From NCBI GenBank assembly GCA_900542935.1, contig UQPN01000002.1, positions 56,762 to 120,761 on the forward strand: a DNA stretch of 64,000 nucleotides, written 5' to 3'. Source of the stretch: an uncultured Eubacteriales bacterium. GTDB lineage: Bacteria > Bacillota > Clostridia > Christensenellales > Borkfalkiaceae. The position numbers and the translations under genes were made by a program. The notes under the pieces were generated by a model, which saw only the letters and a program-made list of their open reading frames with translations, was not told where the DNA came from and made no database searches. Below, piece after piece: positions 7,672-16,492 of this stretch (position 1 is the stretch's first letter; every line of letters begins with the position of its first letter).

Positions 7672-9861
7672 ATGAAAAACAGAAAAGAAACGCAGAACGT
7701 TTCCGTCGAAGAATTGCTTGAAAAAATGACGCTTGACGAAAAATTGCAGCAGCTTACGCAACTTTCGGGCGTATTTTTCGATACCGCCGATAAAACGGCG
7801 GCAACCGGACCGAAAGAGGACGTAGGCATTTCCGATAACGACCTTCCGGGAATCGGCTCCACGCTGAATTTCCGCGGCGCCGAACAGGTGCGCCGTATAC
7901 AGGAGGCGCACCTCGAAGCCGATCGCAATAAAATTCCCATGTTGTTCATGATGGACGTCATACACGGCTGCCGCACGATTTATCCCGTCAATCTGGGGAT
8001 GGGGGCAACGTTCAATCCTAAGCTCATGGAAGAATGTTCCGCGATGGCTGCGCGCGAAGCCCGCGCTATGGGCGTACGCGTTACGTTCGCGCCTATGGTG
8101 GATTTGGTGCGCGACGCCCGCTGGGGCAGAGTGATGGAAAGCACGGGCGAAGACGCGTATTTAAACGGTTTGTTCGCCGCCGCGCAGGTAAAAGGATTCC
8201 AGCGCGAAGGCGTTGCGGCGTGCGTGAAGCATTTCGCCGCTTACGGCGCTCCCGAAGCAGGCAGAGATTATAACACCGTGGATATGAGCGAACTCACGCT
8301 GCGCGAAAAATATCTCGTTGCCTATAAAGCCGCCGTGGAGGCGGGCGTAAAAATGGTCATGACGTCTTTCAATTCTCTCAACGGCGTTCCCGCCGCGGCA
8401 AACAGGAAGCTCGTCAAAGGCATCCTGCGCGACGAATGGGGCTTCGACGGCGTGATTATCAGCGATTATAACGCGTTCCGCGAAATGATGAACCACGGCG
8501 TGGCGAAAGACGAAAAGGATTGCGCTTACAAAGCTATGCAAGCTACAAACGATATCGAAATGATGTCCGCCGCTTATCTCCATTGCATGAAAGATCTGAT
8601 TGCGGAGGGGAAAATTTCGCAAACGCAGGTAAACGACGCCGTGCGCCGCGTTCTGAACCTCAAAAAAGATCTCGGCTTGCTTGAAGAACCGTATCGCTTC
8701 CTGCCGAAAACAAAGGAAGAAGCGGAAAAAACGCAGAAATCGGAAATACTGACGGCGGAAAACCGCGTTCTCGCAAGAATCGCGGCGGAAAAATCGGCGG
8801 TGCTTTTAAAAAACAAAGGCGTATTGCCTTTTAAAAAGAACGCGAAAAAAATCGCCGTCATCGGTCCTTTCGGCAATACGGGCGATATTATCGGCTTCTG
8901 GCATTGCTACGGCAACGGTAACGATACGGTAAAAATCACCGACGGCGTGAAAAATCTGCTTCCCGATGCCGAAATCTGTTTTGCGCAGGGCGTAAGCGGC
9001 GCGCTCGACGCGGTTGCCGACGAAAAAGAAATCGAAGATGCGGCGCGGCTTGCCGCCGGGGCGGACGTTGTTCTTTTAGCGCTCGGCGAACCGGAAGGGG
9101 ACAGCGGCGAAGGAAACAGCAAACAGAATCTCGAACTGCCCGAAGCGCAGTACCGATTGCTCGAAGCGGTGCTTGCCGCAAACAAAAACACCGCGGTGCT
9201 GCTTTTTACCGGCAGACCGCTTGCAATCAAAAAATTATCCGAACTCGCTCCCGCGATTCTTCTCGTATGGCAGCCGGGCACGGAAGCGGGCAACGCAATC
9301 GCAAATCTCGTGTTCGGCGAAGTTTCTCCCGAAGGCAAACTCCCGATGAGCTTTCCCGCGGTAACGGGGCAGTGTCCGATTCATTACGATTGTTTCAATA
9401 CCGGCAGACCCCGCGAAAACGATCTTTCGCGCGTAGGTTATGCGTCGTCGTATATCGACGGACCGAATCTTCCGCTGTATCCGTTCGGCTACGGGCTTTC
9501 CTATACAGAATTCTCGTACGGAAAAGCGCGGGTTTCCGCGGAAAAACTGCGCCGGGGCGAAGCAATCAAAGTAAGCGTTACCGTGAAAAATACAGGTATG
9601 CGCGAGGCGACCGAAACGGCACAGCTATATCTTCGGGATAAAGTTGCTTCCGTCGTTCGCCCCGTAAAAGAACTCAAAGCCTTTAAAAAAGTAACTCTTG
9701 CCGCGGGCGAAGAAGCGCTCGTAACGTTTGAAATCAATGAAGAAATGTTGAAATTCTATAACGCCGAGCTTGAATTTGCCGCGGAAAACGGCGATTTTAC
9801 GGCATATATCGGCGGTTCGTCCGATACAAAAAACGGCGCGGATTTCGAACTTGTCGATTAA
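7672..9861 (+). CDS. Glycoside hydrolase family 3 beta-glucosidase
   Basis: This 729-residue cytoplasmic enzyme (no signal peptide) has the BglX-like three-domain layout. The (beta/alpha)8 domain contains MMDVIHGCRTIYPVNLGMGATFNP-type sequence, VKHFAAYGAPEAGRDYN and the nucleophile in VIISDYNA (D265). A beta-sandwich domain with KNKGVLPF and ALGEPEGDSGEG follows, and then a C-terminal fibronectin III-like domain (about 600-725). GH3 enzymes release glucose or related sugars from beta-linked oligosaccharides. The family's usual SDW is SDY here, a conservative change. The gene has its own promoter and is followed by a hairpin. The neighbouring malQ and malEFG genes suggest a saccharide-use district, although their substrates are alpha-linked. 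Confidence 0.9.
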   Translation: MKNRKETQNVSVEELLEKMTLDEKLQQLTQLSGVFFDTADKTAATGPKEDVGISDNDLPGIGSTLNFRGAEQVRRIQEAHLEADRNKIPMLFMMDVIHGCRTIYPVNLGMGATFNPKLMEECSAMAAREARAMGVRVTFAPMVDLVRDARWGRVMESTGEDAYLNGLFAAAQVKGFQREGVAACVKHFAAYGAPEAGRDYNTVDMSELTLREKYLVAYKAAVEAGVKMVMTSFNSLNGVPAAANRKLVKGILRDEWGFDGVIISDYNAFREMMNHGVAKDEKDCAYKAMQATNDIEMMSAAYLHCMKDLIAEGKISQTQVNDAVRRVLNLKKDLGLLEEPYRFLPKTKEEAEKTQKSEILTAENRVLARIAAEKSAVLLKNKGVLPFKKNAKKIAVIGPFGNTGDIIGFWHCYGNGNDTVKITDGVKNLLPDAEICFAQGVSGALDAVADEKEIEDAARLAAGADVVLLALGEPEGDSGEGNSKQNLELPEAQYRLLEAVLAANKNTAVLLFTGRPLAIKKLSELAPAILLVWQPGTEAGNAIANLVFGEVSPEGKLPMSFPAVTGQCPIHYDCFNTGRPRENDLSRVGYASSYIDGPNLPLYPFGYGLSYTEFSYGKARVSAEKLRRGEAIKVSVTVKNTGMREATETAQLYLRDKVASVVRPVKELKAFKKVTLAAGEEALVTFEINEEMLKFYNAELEFAAENGDFTAYIGGSSDTKNGADFELVD

Positions 9862-9884
9862 AAACGCATAAAACGGAAATCGTA

Positions 9885-9915
9885 GCCGCCGGTGTTGTCC
9901 ATCGGCGGCAGTTTC
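9885..9915 (+). terminator. Probable terminator after the GH3 gene
   Basis: GCCGCCG (9885-9891) and CGGCGGC (9903-9909) form a GC-rich stem with an 11-nt loop. The trailing AGTTTCTT is a weak T tract. Confidence 0.5.
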
Positions 9916-9957
9916 TTATCAAAAAACGACGAAAAACGTCGGAAAAAACAGTAAAAC

Positions 9958-9989
9958 GACATAGTACAACCCTTTTTTTTCATAGCTTA
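9958..9989 (+). promoter_or_regulatory. Possible sporulation (SigE/SigK-type) promoter of sigK
   Basis: GACATAGT (9958-9965) resembles the SigE -35 GTCATATT at six of eight positions. After 15 bp comes CATAGCTTA (9981-9989), which fits the CATANNNTA -10 of SigK and partly that of SigE. Mother-cell control of sigK would be expected. The spacer is one base longer than ideal, so this is tentative. Confidence 0.35.
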
Positions 9990-10058
9990 TACAAGCGCCG
10001 AAAATCAAAAAAAACGCAGACGGCGCCGCAAAACAGAGAGGAAAAAGGAGAAAATTCA

Positions 10059-10790
10059 ATGTTTTTAAGCGTTTTCTGGTCGTTTTTATGCAAAATCGGT
10101 TTTTTAACGGGGTTGATCGGCGGAAAGAATTCTTTTTCCCGACCGCTGTCCAAAGAAGACGAAGAAAAATATCTTCGCGCCTTAAACGAAGGGCAAACGC
10201 CGGAGGAACGCAAGCAAGCCAAAGAAATTCTCGTACAACACAATATGCGGCTGGTGGCGCACATCGTCAAAAAATATCGCGGCGCCGCCGAAAACGACGA
10301 TCTCATCTCCGTCGGCAGTCTCGGGCTTATGAAAGCGCTTGATAATTATCGCCCCGGCAGAGGCACCACGCTTGCCACATTCGCCGCGCGCTGTATCGAA
10401 AACGAAATTTTAATGTTGATCCGCGCCAATAAAAAGCACAAAAATACGCTTTCGCTGTCCGATCCGGTCGGGCTCGATAAAGACGGCAACGAACTCACGC
10501 TTCTCGACGTCCTTGCCGAAAAAGAGGAGGGCGTTTTCGAAAACGTAGAACGTTCCGTCCAGCGCGATCGCCTTTTAAAATCCATCCGCGCGCTTTTAAG
10601 CGAGCGGGAATACACGGTGCTTTGCATGCGTTACGCGCTTACGGGCGGGGCGCCGAAAGCGCAGAGAGAAGTGGCGGCGAAGCTGAATATTTCCCGTTCC
10701 TATGTGTCCAGAATCGAAAAACGCGCGATCGGCCGTTTAAAAAAACGTCTTTCGGCAAGCGATTTTTACGATGCGGAAAGCCGGTTCTGA
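10059..10790 (+). CDS. sigK: Sporulation sigma factor SigK with pro-sequence
   Basis: SigK directs late mother-cell transcription (coat, mother-cell lysis). The 243 residues contain sigma region 2 (HNMRLVAHIVKKY, DLISVGSLGLMKALDNY, LATFAARCIENEILM) and region 4 (REVAAKLNISRSYVSRIEKRAIGRLKK), nearly identical to Bacillus SigK over these stretches. The first ~27 residues are hydrophobic (MFLSVFWSFLCKIGFLTGLIGG), matching a membrane-tethering pro-peptide removed by SpoIVFB, which some clostridia lack. The gene is continuous, with no skin-type insertion. AAGGAG lies eight bases before the ATG. It lies among sugar genes rather than sporulation genes. Confidence 0.93.
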   Translation: MFLSVFWSFLCKIGFLTGLIGGKNSFSRPLSKEDEEKYLRALNEGQTPEERKQAKEILVQHNMRLVAHIVKKYRGAAENDDLISVGSLGLMKALDNYRPGRGTTLATFAARCIENEILMLIRANKKHKNTLSLSDPVGLDKDGNELTLLDVLAEKEEGVFENVERSVQRDRLLKSIRALLSEREYTVLCMRYALTGGAPKAQREVAAKLNISRSYVSRIEKRAIGRLKKRLSASDFYDAESRF

Positions 10791-10829
10791 AATCAACTTT
10801 CCGCCCGTCCGGAATCCCGCGGGTTATGC

Positions 10830-10858
10830 TTGACTTTTTTCCGTAAATCGGCTATAAT
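10830..10858 (+). promoter_or_regulatory. malQ promoter
   Basis: TTGACT (10830-10835), 17 bp, TATAAT (10853-10858): a near-consensus sigma-A promoter 38 bp before the malQ ATG. Confidence 0.8.
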
Positions 10859-10896
10859 ACGCAGGTAAACGGTACATACTTACAAAAGGTAAAATT

Positions 10897-12471
10897 ATGA
10901 GCGGAACAATATTCGATTCAACGGAAAATCAAGCGGGAAAGCCGCGTAAATGCGGCGTATTGCTGCCGATTTTTTCACTTCCCGACGCTTACGGAATCGG
11001 CACGATAGGCGCCGTCGCGCGAGAATTTATCGGCTATCTCGCTTCGGCCGGCGTAAAAGTTTGGCAGATTCTGCCGCTTTTACCCACAAGTTACGGCGAC
11101 AGTCCGTATCAGTCCGTCTGTTCATACGCTCTCAACTACTATTTCATCGATTTGCAGCTTCTGAAAGAAGAGGGGCTTTTCACGCAGTCCGAACTCAACG
11201 ATTACGCGGCGGAAAACGCCTATACGTCGGATAATTCGCGTATCGACTACGAAAAATTGTTCCGTACGCGCGTGCCTCTGTTAAAAAAGGCGTTTTCACG
11301 GTTCGAGCGCGAAGAATATCTTGCCGCGCACCGTGCGGAAGCGCAGAATTTCGCCGCATTTTTAAAAAAGGGAGAATATTACGATTTCGCGCTGTTTATG
11401 TCGCTGAAAACGCATTTTTCTTATCGTCCGTGGCAGGAATGGGGCGAGTATGCGCAATTCGGCGAAGAAAAAGCGGAAAAATTCGCCGCGGAACACGCGG
11501 AAGAAATCCGCTTCTGGCAGTTTACGCAATACGAATTTTTAAAACAGTGGGCGCAATTAAGAAAATGTGCCGAAGATTTCGGCGTAGAACTGCTCGGCGA
11601 TATGCCCATTTACGTTTCCGGCGATTCCGTCGAAATGTGGAAATACGGAAAATCTCTGTTCGAAACGGACGAAAACGGCAGACAAACGCAGAAAGCCGGG
11701 GTGCCGCCCGACGCTTTTTCCGCCGACGGGCAACTGTGGGGCAATCCCGTTTACCGCTGGGACGAAATGAAGAAAAACGGCTATCGCTGGTGGAAAGAAC
11801 GCATCCGTAAAGCGCTCGCTTTGTTCGACGCGGTGCGCATCGATCATTTCCGCGGATTCGACAGATATTTTTCTATCCCGCAGAACGCGCAGACGGCGCG
11901 CGAAGGCGAATGGAAAGACGGTCCGAAAGAAGCGCTTTTCGAAGATATGAAAAATTTGCCTATCGTGGCGGAAGATCTCGGCGTAATCGACGAGGGCGTG
12001 CTCAAGCTGATGAAAAACGTCGGCTATCCCGGCATGCGCGTGCTTGAATTTGCGTTCGACGGCAAAGCGGATAACACAAACAAGCCATCGAATTCTCCGG
12101 AAAACAGCGTGGCGTATACGGGCACGCACGATAATCCGCCGTTCGCCGCTTATGTCCGTTCGCTTCCCGAATCGGAAAAGCAACGGTTCGTGCGCGATTT
12201 CCGCGACGAATGCAAAAAATTCGGCGTCGATTCCGCAGCTGTTACGCCCGAAGAATATTGCGCCGATGCGGTACGGCTCGCGTTTGCTTCTCCGTCGTAT
12301 CTTTGCGTGGCGCCGCTGCACGATTTGCTGTCGCTCGGCGAAGAAGCCCGCATCAACGCGCCGTCCACGCTTTCAACAAAAAACTGGAGCTTCCGCTATA
12401 CGAAAGCGCAGCTGTTATCGCCGGAAGTCAAAGAAACGCTTCTGCGCCTTACGTTTGAGTATCGCAGATAA
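10897..12471 (+). CDS. malQ: 4-alpha-glucanotransferase (amylomaltase, GH77)
   Basis: MalQ transfers alpha-1,4-glucan segments between maltodextrins in the cytoplasm, releasing glucose. The 524-residue protein has GH77 landmarks in order: RKCGVLLPIFSLP and GIGTIG near the N-terminus, LPTSYGDSPYQ, the nucleophile motif VRIDHFRGF (D about 316), the acid/base in VAEDLG (E about 364), and TGTHDNPPF (D about 411). Its length matches the family. It has its own promoter and terminator and lies just upstream of a maltodextrin-type importer, so the substrate is probably imported maltooligosaccharide. Confidence 0.95.
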   Translation: MSGTIFDSTENQAGKPRKCGVLLPIFSLPDAYGIGTIGAVAREFIGYLASAGVKVWQILPLLPTSYGDSPYQSVCSYALNYYFIDLQLLKEEGLFTQSELNDYAAENAYTSDNSRIDYEKLFRTRVPLLKKAFSRFEREEYLAAHRAEAQNFAAFLKKGEYYDFALFMSLKTHFSYRPWQEWGEYAQFGEEKAEKFAAEHAEEIRFWQFTQYEFLKQWAQLRKCAEDFGVELLGDMPIYVSGDSVEMWKYGKSLFETDENGRQTQKAGVPPDAFSADGQLWGNPVYRWDEMKKNGYRWWKERIRKALALFDAVRIDHFRGFDRYFSIPQNAQTAREGEWKDGPKEALFEDMKNLPIVAEDLGVIDEGVLKLMKNVGYPGMRVLEFAFDGKADNTNKPSNSPENSVAYTGTHDNPPFAAYVRSLPESEKQRFVRDFRDECKKFGVDSAAVTPEEYCADAVRLAFASPSYLCVAPLHDLLSLGEEARINAPSTLSTKNWSFRYTKAQLLSPEVKETLLRLTFEYRR

Positions 12472-12511
12472 AAAGAATACGCGCGATAAAAATCGCAGAA
12501 GAACCTTTCCG

Positions 12512-12551
12512 TTCCGCTCAGGCGTTTACGCCGTACGGGGCGGAATTTTTT
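12512..12551 (+). terminator. Intrinsic terminator after malQ
   Basis: TTCCGCTC (12512-12519) pairs with GGGCGGAA (12538-12545), enclosing a second GGCG/CGCC hairpin, followed by TTTTTT. Confidence 0.8.
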
Positions 12552-12654
12552 ATGCGGAAAGCGAAGTATAAAAAGGCGGAAACTTACCGAAAATAACGTT
12601 AGCCCGATTTTTTCGGAGCGCAGAAATTCAATATTCGAAGTAGGAGCGAAAGGT

Positions 12655-13920
12655 ATGAAGAAAAAGACGAAACAAACTCTTGCGATGCTTTCCGTCGCGG
12701 CAATCGCGGGCACCATGCTCGGCGCGTGCAAAAAGCATACGGATAACGCCGTAACGCTTACCGTATGGTGTTCGCAGATGGATATGGATCTGGCGAAAGA
12801 AATTTCCGAAAACTTCAAAAAAGATCATGCGGGTACGCAGTATAATTTCCGCTTTGCGGCGCAGGGCGAAAACGAAGCGGCTACGAAAATTTTAACCGAC
12901 GTAGAAGCCGCGCCGGACGTATTTTCCTTTTCCAGCGATCAGATTTTAAAGCTGATAGCGGGCGACGCGCTTTCCCGTATCGGCGGCGACAGACTTATCC
13001 GTATACGGGAAAACAACGACGAAAAAGCAGTGGATGCGGCTACGGTTACGGGCGCAAACGGCGAAGAGAGCGTTTATGCTTTTCCGTATACCGATAATAC
13101 GTTTTTTCTGTATTATAATAAGGCGTATTTCAGCGAAACCGATGTGGAAACGCTCGACGGTATTCTCGCAAAATGTTCTTCGTCCAAAAAATTCGCCATG
13201 CCGCTGAACGACGGCTGGTACAACACGTCTTTCTATTTCGGCGCGGGGCTCGGCTACGAAGTAACCTATAACGATTCTTTTGCGGAAACGAAAATCGCCA
13301 CCGATTTCGGCGGCGACGTCGGCAAAAAGGTAACGAAGGCGTTATACGAAACGGCTTCGAATCCGAAAGTCTTTCCCGATGCCAACGATTCCACGATCGC
13401 CGCGGGCTTTTCCGACGGCAGCGTCATCGCCGCCACTTCCGGCATCTGGAACAAAAAGACGTTTTCCGGCTATCTCGGCGAAAATTTCGGCGTGGCGAAA
13501 CTTCCTTCGTACACCTATGCGCGCGGCGAAAGCGGCGAAACGCAGAAGCAGCTCACGGCGTTCGCCGGGTATAAACTGATGGGCGTGGGGCAGTATTCCA
13601 AAAACAAATCCGCAGCTCTCGAATTTGCCGAGTATTACACGAATAAAGAAAATCAGGTGCGCCGTTTTAAAGATCGCGGCTTCGTTCCCACAAATAAAGA
13701 GGCTCGCGAAGAAAACGACGTGCAAAGCGACGCCTGCGCAACGGCGATCGCCAATCAGCTGAAATATTCAAAAACGCAGAAGAACGTACCGTCCACGCTC
13801 TGGTTGCCTATGCAGGGGTTGGGCAACGCGATGATTACCGCAGCCACCACGGGCAGCGAATTCAGGCTCGAAACCGAGCTCGCCGCCTACGTGAAAGCCA
13901 TCGAAAAAACGACGGATTAA
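12655..13920 (+). CDS. Maltodextrin-type ABC transporter substrate-binding lipoprotein
   Basis: The 421-residue product begins with a lipoprotein signal peptide: MKKKTKQ, a hydrophobic stretch, and the lipobox MLGAC, giving a lipid-anchored cysteine at residue 25. The mature part has the family 1 solute-binding pattern (VTLTVWCSQMDMDLAKEISENFKKDH; DVFSFSSDQILKLIAGDALSRI; AFPYTDNTFFLYYNKAYF). The genes for two permeases follow, so it should capture an oligosaccharide outside the cell, and maltodextrin is inferred from adjacent malQ. No confident promoter is seen upstream. A hairpin between this gene and the first permease could keep binding protein in excess. Confidence 0.88.
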   Translation: MKKKTKQTLAMLSVAAIAGTMLGACKKHTDNAVTLTVWCSQMDMDLAKEISENFKKDHAGTQYNFRFAAQGENEAATKILTDVEAAPDVFSFSSDQILKLIAGDALSRIGGDRLIRIRENNDEKAVDAATVTGANGEESVYAFPYTDNTFFLYYNKAYFSETDVETLDGILAKCSSSKKFAMPLNDGWYNTSFYFGAGLGYEVTYNDSFAETKIATDFGGDVGKKVTKALYETASNPKVFPDANDSTIAAGFSDGSVIAATSGIWNKKTFSGYLGENFGVAKLPSYTYARGESGETQKQLTAFAGYKLMGVGQYSKNKSAALEFAEYYTNKENQVRRFKDRGFVPTNKEAREENDVQSDACATAIANQLKYSKTQKNVPSTLWLPMQGLGNAMITAATTGSEFRLETELAAYVKAIEKTTD

Positions 13921-13961
13921 ACGAACGGTCGGCGTAAAAACCGCAAAAAACAAAAAGGAGT

Positions 13962-14008
13962 GCGTCCGCGAACGCGAAACCCGCCGTTTGCGGCGCGCCT
14001 TTTTCTTT
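13962..14008 (+). terminator. Attenuator-like hairpin between binding protein and permease genes
   Basis: GCGTCCGC (13962-13969) can pair, with one bulge and a wobble, with GCGGCGCGC (13990-13998), followed by CTTTTTCTTT. Partial termination here would leave less permease than binding protein, a known theme in such operons. Confidence 0.45.
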
Positions 14009-14020
14009 AAGGAGTACGAA

Positions 14021-15442
14021 ATGCAAATCGCGGAAGAAAAGCGTAAAAACAAAATAAAAAACGTCGGCGCGGCGAACAAACGTCGCGCGGGCTTATTTAC
14101 GGCAATCGGCGAAGGTTCTGCGGCAACGAAAGCCTCGGCGGTGTTTATGGGTTCGGGGCAGATTGCGCGCGGGCAGATAATCAAAGGGATTTTCTATCTC
14201 GCCGCCGAAACGGCGTTCGTGCTGTTCATGATTTTTTTCGGCGGAAAGTACGTAGCCAAATTATTTTCGGGCAATCTCGGCACGCGCGTATCGGGCGAAA
14301 TCTGGAACGAGGAAACGCAGGTATTCGAAAAAGTCGCGGGCGATAACAGCTTTCTTATTCTACTGTACGGCGTCGTTTCTCTCGTCGTCTGTATTTTATT
14401 CGTTTTGCTTTGGGCGGCTAACGTAAAGGGCTCCTACGAAAACGATCTGCGCCTTCGCCGCGGCGAAAAAATACTCGCGTTCAAAGAGGACGTCAACGAA
14501 CTCGTCAATAAAAAATTTTATATTCCGCTTCTGCTTCCTCCGTTTATCGGGTTGCTGGCGTTTACGGTGCTTCCGCTCATATTCATGATTTTAATCGCGT
14601 TCACGAATTACGATTACAATCATATGCCGCCCGGCAGACTTTTCGGTTGGGTGGGGTTGCAGGGTTTTAAAACGCTGTTGGCGTTCGGCGGCGGGGGAGA
14701 ATTTCCCAAGGCTTTCGCGCAGGTGCTTCTCTGGACGTTCGTCTGGGCGTTTTTCGCCACGTTCACAAATTTTTTTCTCGGAATGTTTCTCGCCATGCTC
14801 ATCAATAAAAAAGGCATCCGGGGCAAGGCGATATTCCGCGCCGCGTTTGTTACGGCAATCGCCGTACCGCAGTTCGTAACGCTGCTTTTAATGCAGAAGA
14901 TTCTCGATCGAAACGGTATTTTAAACGTTATTTTCGGCTCAAACGTCATGTGGCTCACGGATACGCGCTTCCACGCGCTGATTCCGAAACTCTCCGTTAT
15001 TCTCGTCAATATCTGGATCGGCGTTCCGTACACGCTGTTAATGTGCTCCGGGCTTTTAATGAACGTTCCCGAATCCTCTCTCGAAGCCGCCCGTATGGAC
15101 GGCGCCAATCCCGTGCAGATTTTCTTTAAAATCACTTTGCCGTATATTCTACAGATGACAACGCCGTATCTCATCACGCAGTTTGTCGGCAACATCAATA
15201 ATTTCAACGTCATCTGGCTGTTGACAAACGGCGGACCGTTGGATAGCGTACGCTTCGGTTCCACCAAGGCGCAGGCAACCGATTTGCTTGTAACGTGGCT
15301 GTACCGCCTGACCACCGATGCCAACCCGCAGTATAACGTGGCCTCCGTGATCGGCATCGTCATTTTCGTCGTTTGTGCGGCAATCTCGCTGATTACGTTC
15401 AATAAATCGGGCGCAACGAAAAACGAGGAGGCGTATCAATGA
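14021..15442 (+). CDS. ABC sugar transporter permease, MalF type
   Basis: This 473-residue membrane protein has about eight transmembrane helices, with two extra N-terminal helices (about 50-75 and 110-135) before the core, as in MalF proteins. The EAA loop that docks on the ATPase is SSLEAARMDGANPVQIFFKITLP. I start at ATG 14021 because TAAGGAG lies eight bases upstream; an in-frame ATG at 13988 falls inside the upstream hairpin. It overlaps the MalG-type gene by four bases (ATGA). No ATPase gene is present, so a shared MsmX/MsiK-type ATPase elsewhere is probably used. Confidence 0.9.
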   Translation: MQIAEEKRKNKIKNVGAANKRRAGLFTAIGEGSAATKASAVFMGSGQIARGQIIKGIFYLAAETAFVLFMIFFGGKYVAKLFSGNLGTRVSGEIWNEETQVFEKVAGDNSFLILLYGVVSLVVCILFVLLWAANVKGSYENDLRLRRGEKILAFKEDVNELVNKKFYIPLLLPPFIGLLAFTVLPLIFMILIAFTNYDYNHMPPGRLFGWVGLQGFKTLLAFGGGGEFPKAFAQVLLWTFVWAFFATFTNFFLGMFLAMLINKKGIRGKAIFRAAFVTAIAVPQFVTLLLMQKILDRNGILNVIFGSNVMWLTDTRFHALIPKLSVILVNIWIGVPYTLLMCSGLLMNVPESSLEAARMDGANPVQIFFKITLPYILQMTTPYLITQFVGNINNFNVIWLLTNGGPLDSVRFGSTKAQATDLLVTWLYRLTTDANPQYNVASVIGIVIFVVCAAISLITFNKSGATKNEEAYQ

Positions 15443-16383
15443 GTTTTTCCGAATTGCACAACGCGCAGCGCACGCAGAATACCGCGCGCTATGCCGAAGA
15501 ACGAAAAAACGCGCAGAGCGTTACGCCCGGCGGGAAAAATTTTTCCCGCCGCAACCGCGCGGGAATTGTCGTCGGATATATCGTTTTAACGCTTCTTTCC
15601 GTACTCTGGCTGTTGCCGATTTTTTATCTTTTGTATACGGCGTTCCGCGTTACGCCGGATACGGGCATCATCAACAAATTATTTCCCGATAATCTTCGGC
15701 TCGGTTTCGGCAATTTCAGAAGATTGTTTACCGAAACGTCGTTTTCGCTGTGGCTGAAAAACACAATCGTCGTCGCGGCGTGTTCGTGCGCGCTCACCAC
15801 GCTGTTTATTTTAATGGTGTCGTACGCGCTTTCAAGGCTCCGATTCCGCCTTCGGAAGCCCATCATGAACGTGCTTCTCGTTCTCGGCATGTTTCCGGGC
15901 TTTATGAGCATGATCGCCGTCTATTTTATCTTGAAAGCGATGGGACTCACGAATTCTCTGTTCGCGCTGATTCTCGTGTATTCGGGCAGCGCCGGGCTTT
16001 CCTATTATATATGTAAAGGCTTTTTCGATACCATTCCGCGCGCGATGGAGGAAGCCGCGTTTCTCGACGGCGCCGGGCAACCCGCAATCTTTTTCAGAAT
16101 TACGCTGCCGCTTGCCAAACCGATAATCGTCTACACGATTCTTACGTCGTTCATCGCGCCGTGGTGCGATTTCATTTTCGTGAACACTATAATAAACGAC
16201 AGCGGAAAATACACGCTTTCTCTGGGTTTATTCAAGCTGATCAACGAAGAAAAGAGCGGATTCAACAGCAATTTCACGGTATTCTGCGCGGCCGCAAGCA
16301 TCGTCGGCGTCATTATCGTAACGCTGTTCATGAGCATGCAGAAATATTACGTTTCCGGCGTAACGGGCGGCGCCGTCAAGTAA
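15439..16383 (+). CDS. ABC sugar transporter permease, MalG type
   Basis: The 314-residue inner-membrane partner of the MalF-type permease has a hydrophilic N-terminus of about 40 residues, six hydrophobic helices and the EAA loop MEEAAFLDGAGQPAIFFRITLPLAKP-like region near residues 200-225. It overlaps the upstream gene by ATGA, implying coupled translation. Together with the lipoprotein at 12655 it forms an importer lacking its own ATPase. No terminator is obvious after the stop; the next promoter starts about 50 bp downstream. Confidence 0.9.
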   Translation: MSFSELHNAQRTQNTARYAEERKNAQSVTPGGKNFSRRNRAGIVVGYIVLTLLSVLWLLPIFYLLYTAFRVTPDTGIINKLFPDNLRLGFGNFRRLFTETSFSLWLKNTIVVAACSCALTTLFILMVSYALSRLRFRLRKPIMNVLLVLGMFPGFMSMIAVYFILKAMGLTNSLFALILVYSGSAGLSYYICKGFFDTIPRAMEEAAFLDGAGQPAIFFRITLPLAKPIIVYTILTSFIAPWCDFIFVNTIINDSGKYTLSLGLFKLINEEKSGFNSNFTVFCAAASIVGVIIVTLFMSMQKYYVSGVTGGAVK

Positions 16384-16430
16384 CGCCGTCCCCGAAAAAC
16401 GCCGCAAATGCGTATTTTCGCTCTATTTTC

Positions 16431-16459
16431 TTGACATTTCCGCCCGAATCCTTTACAAT
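16431..16459 (+). promoter_or_regulatory. Promoter of the ketopantoate reductase gene
   Basis: TTGACA (16431-16436), 17 bp, TACAAT (16454-16459). Confidence 0.75.
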
Positions 16460-16492
16460 ATCCTCATAACAAGGCAAAAAGAGGATGCAACA

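Noticed and set aside
12560..12654. CcpA (cre) site upstream of the sugar-binding lipoprotein gene
   Set aside because: No sequence close enough to the cre consensus was found.
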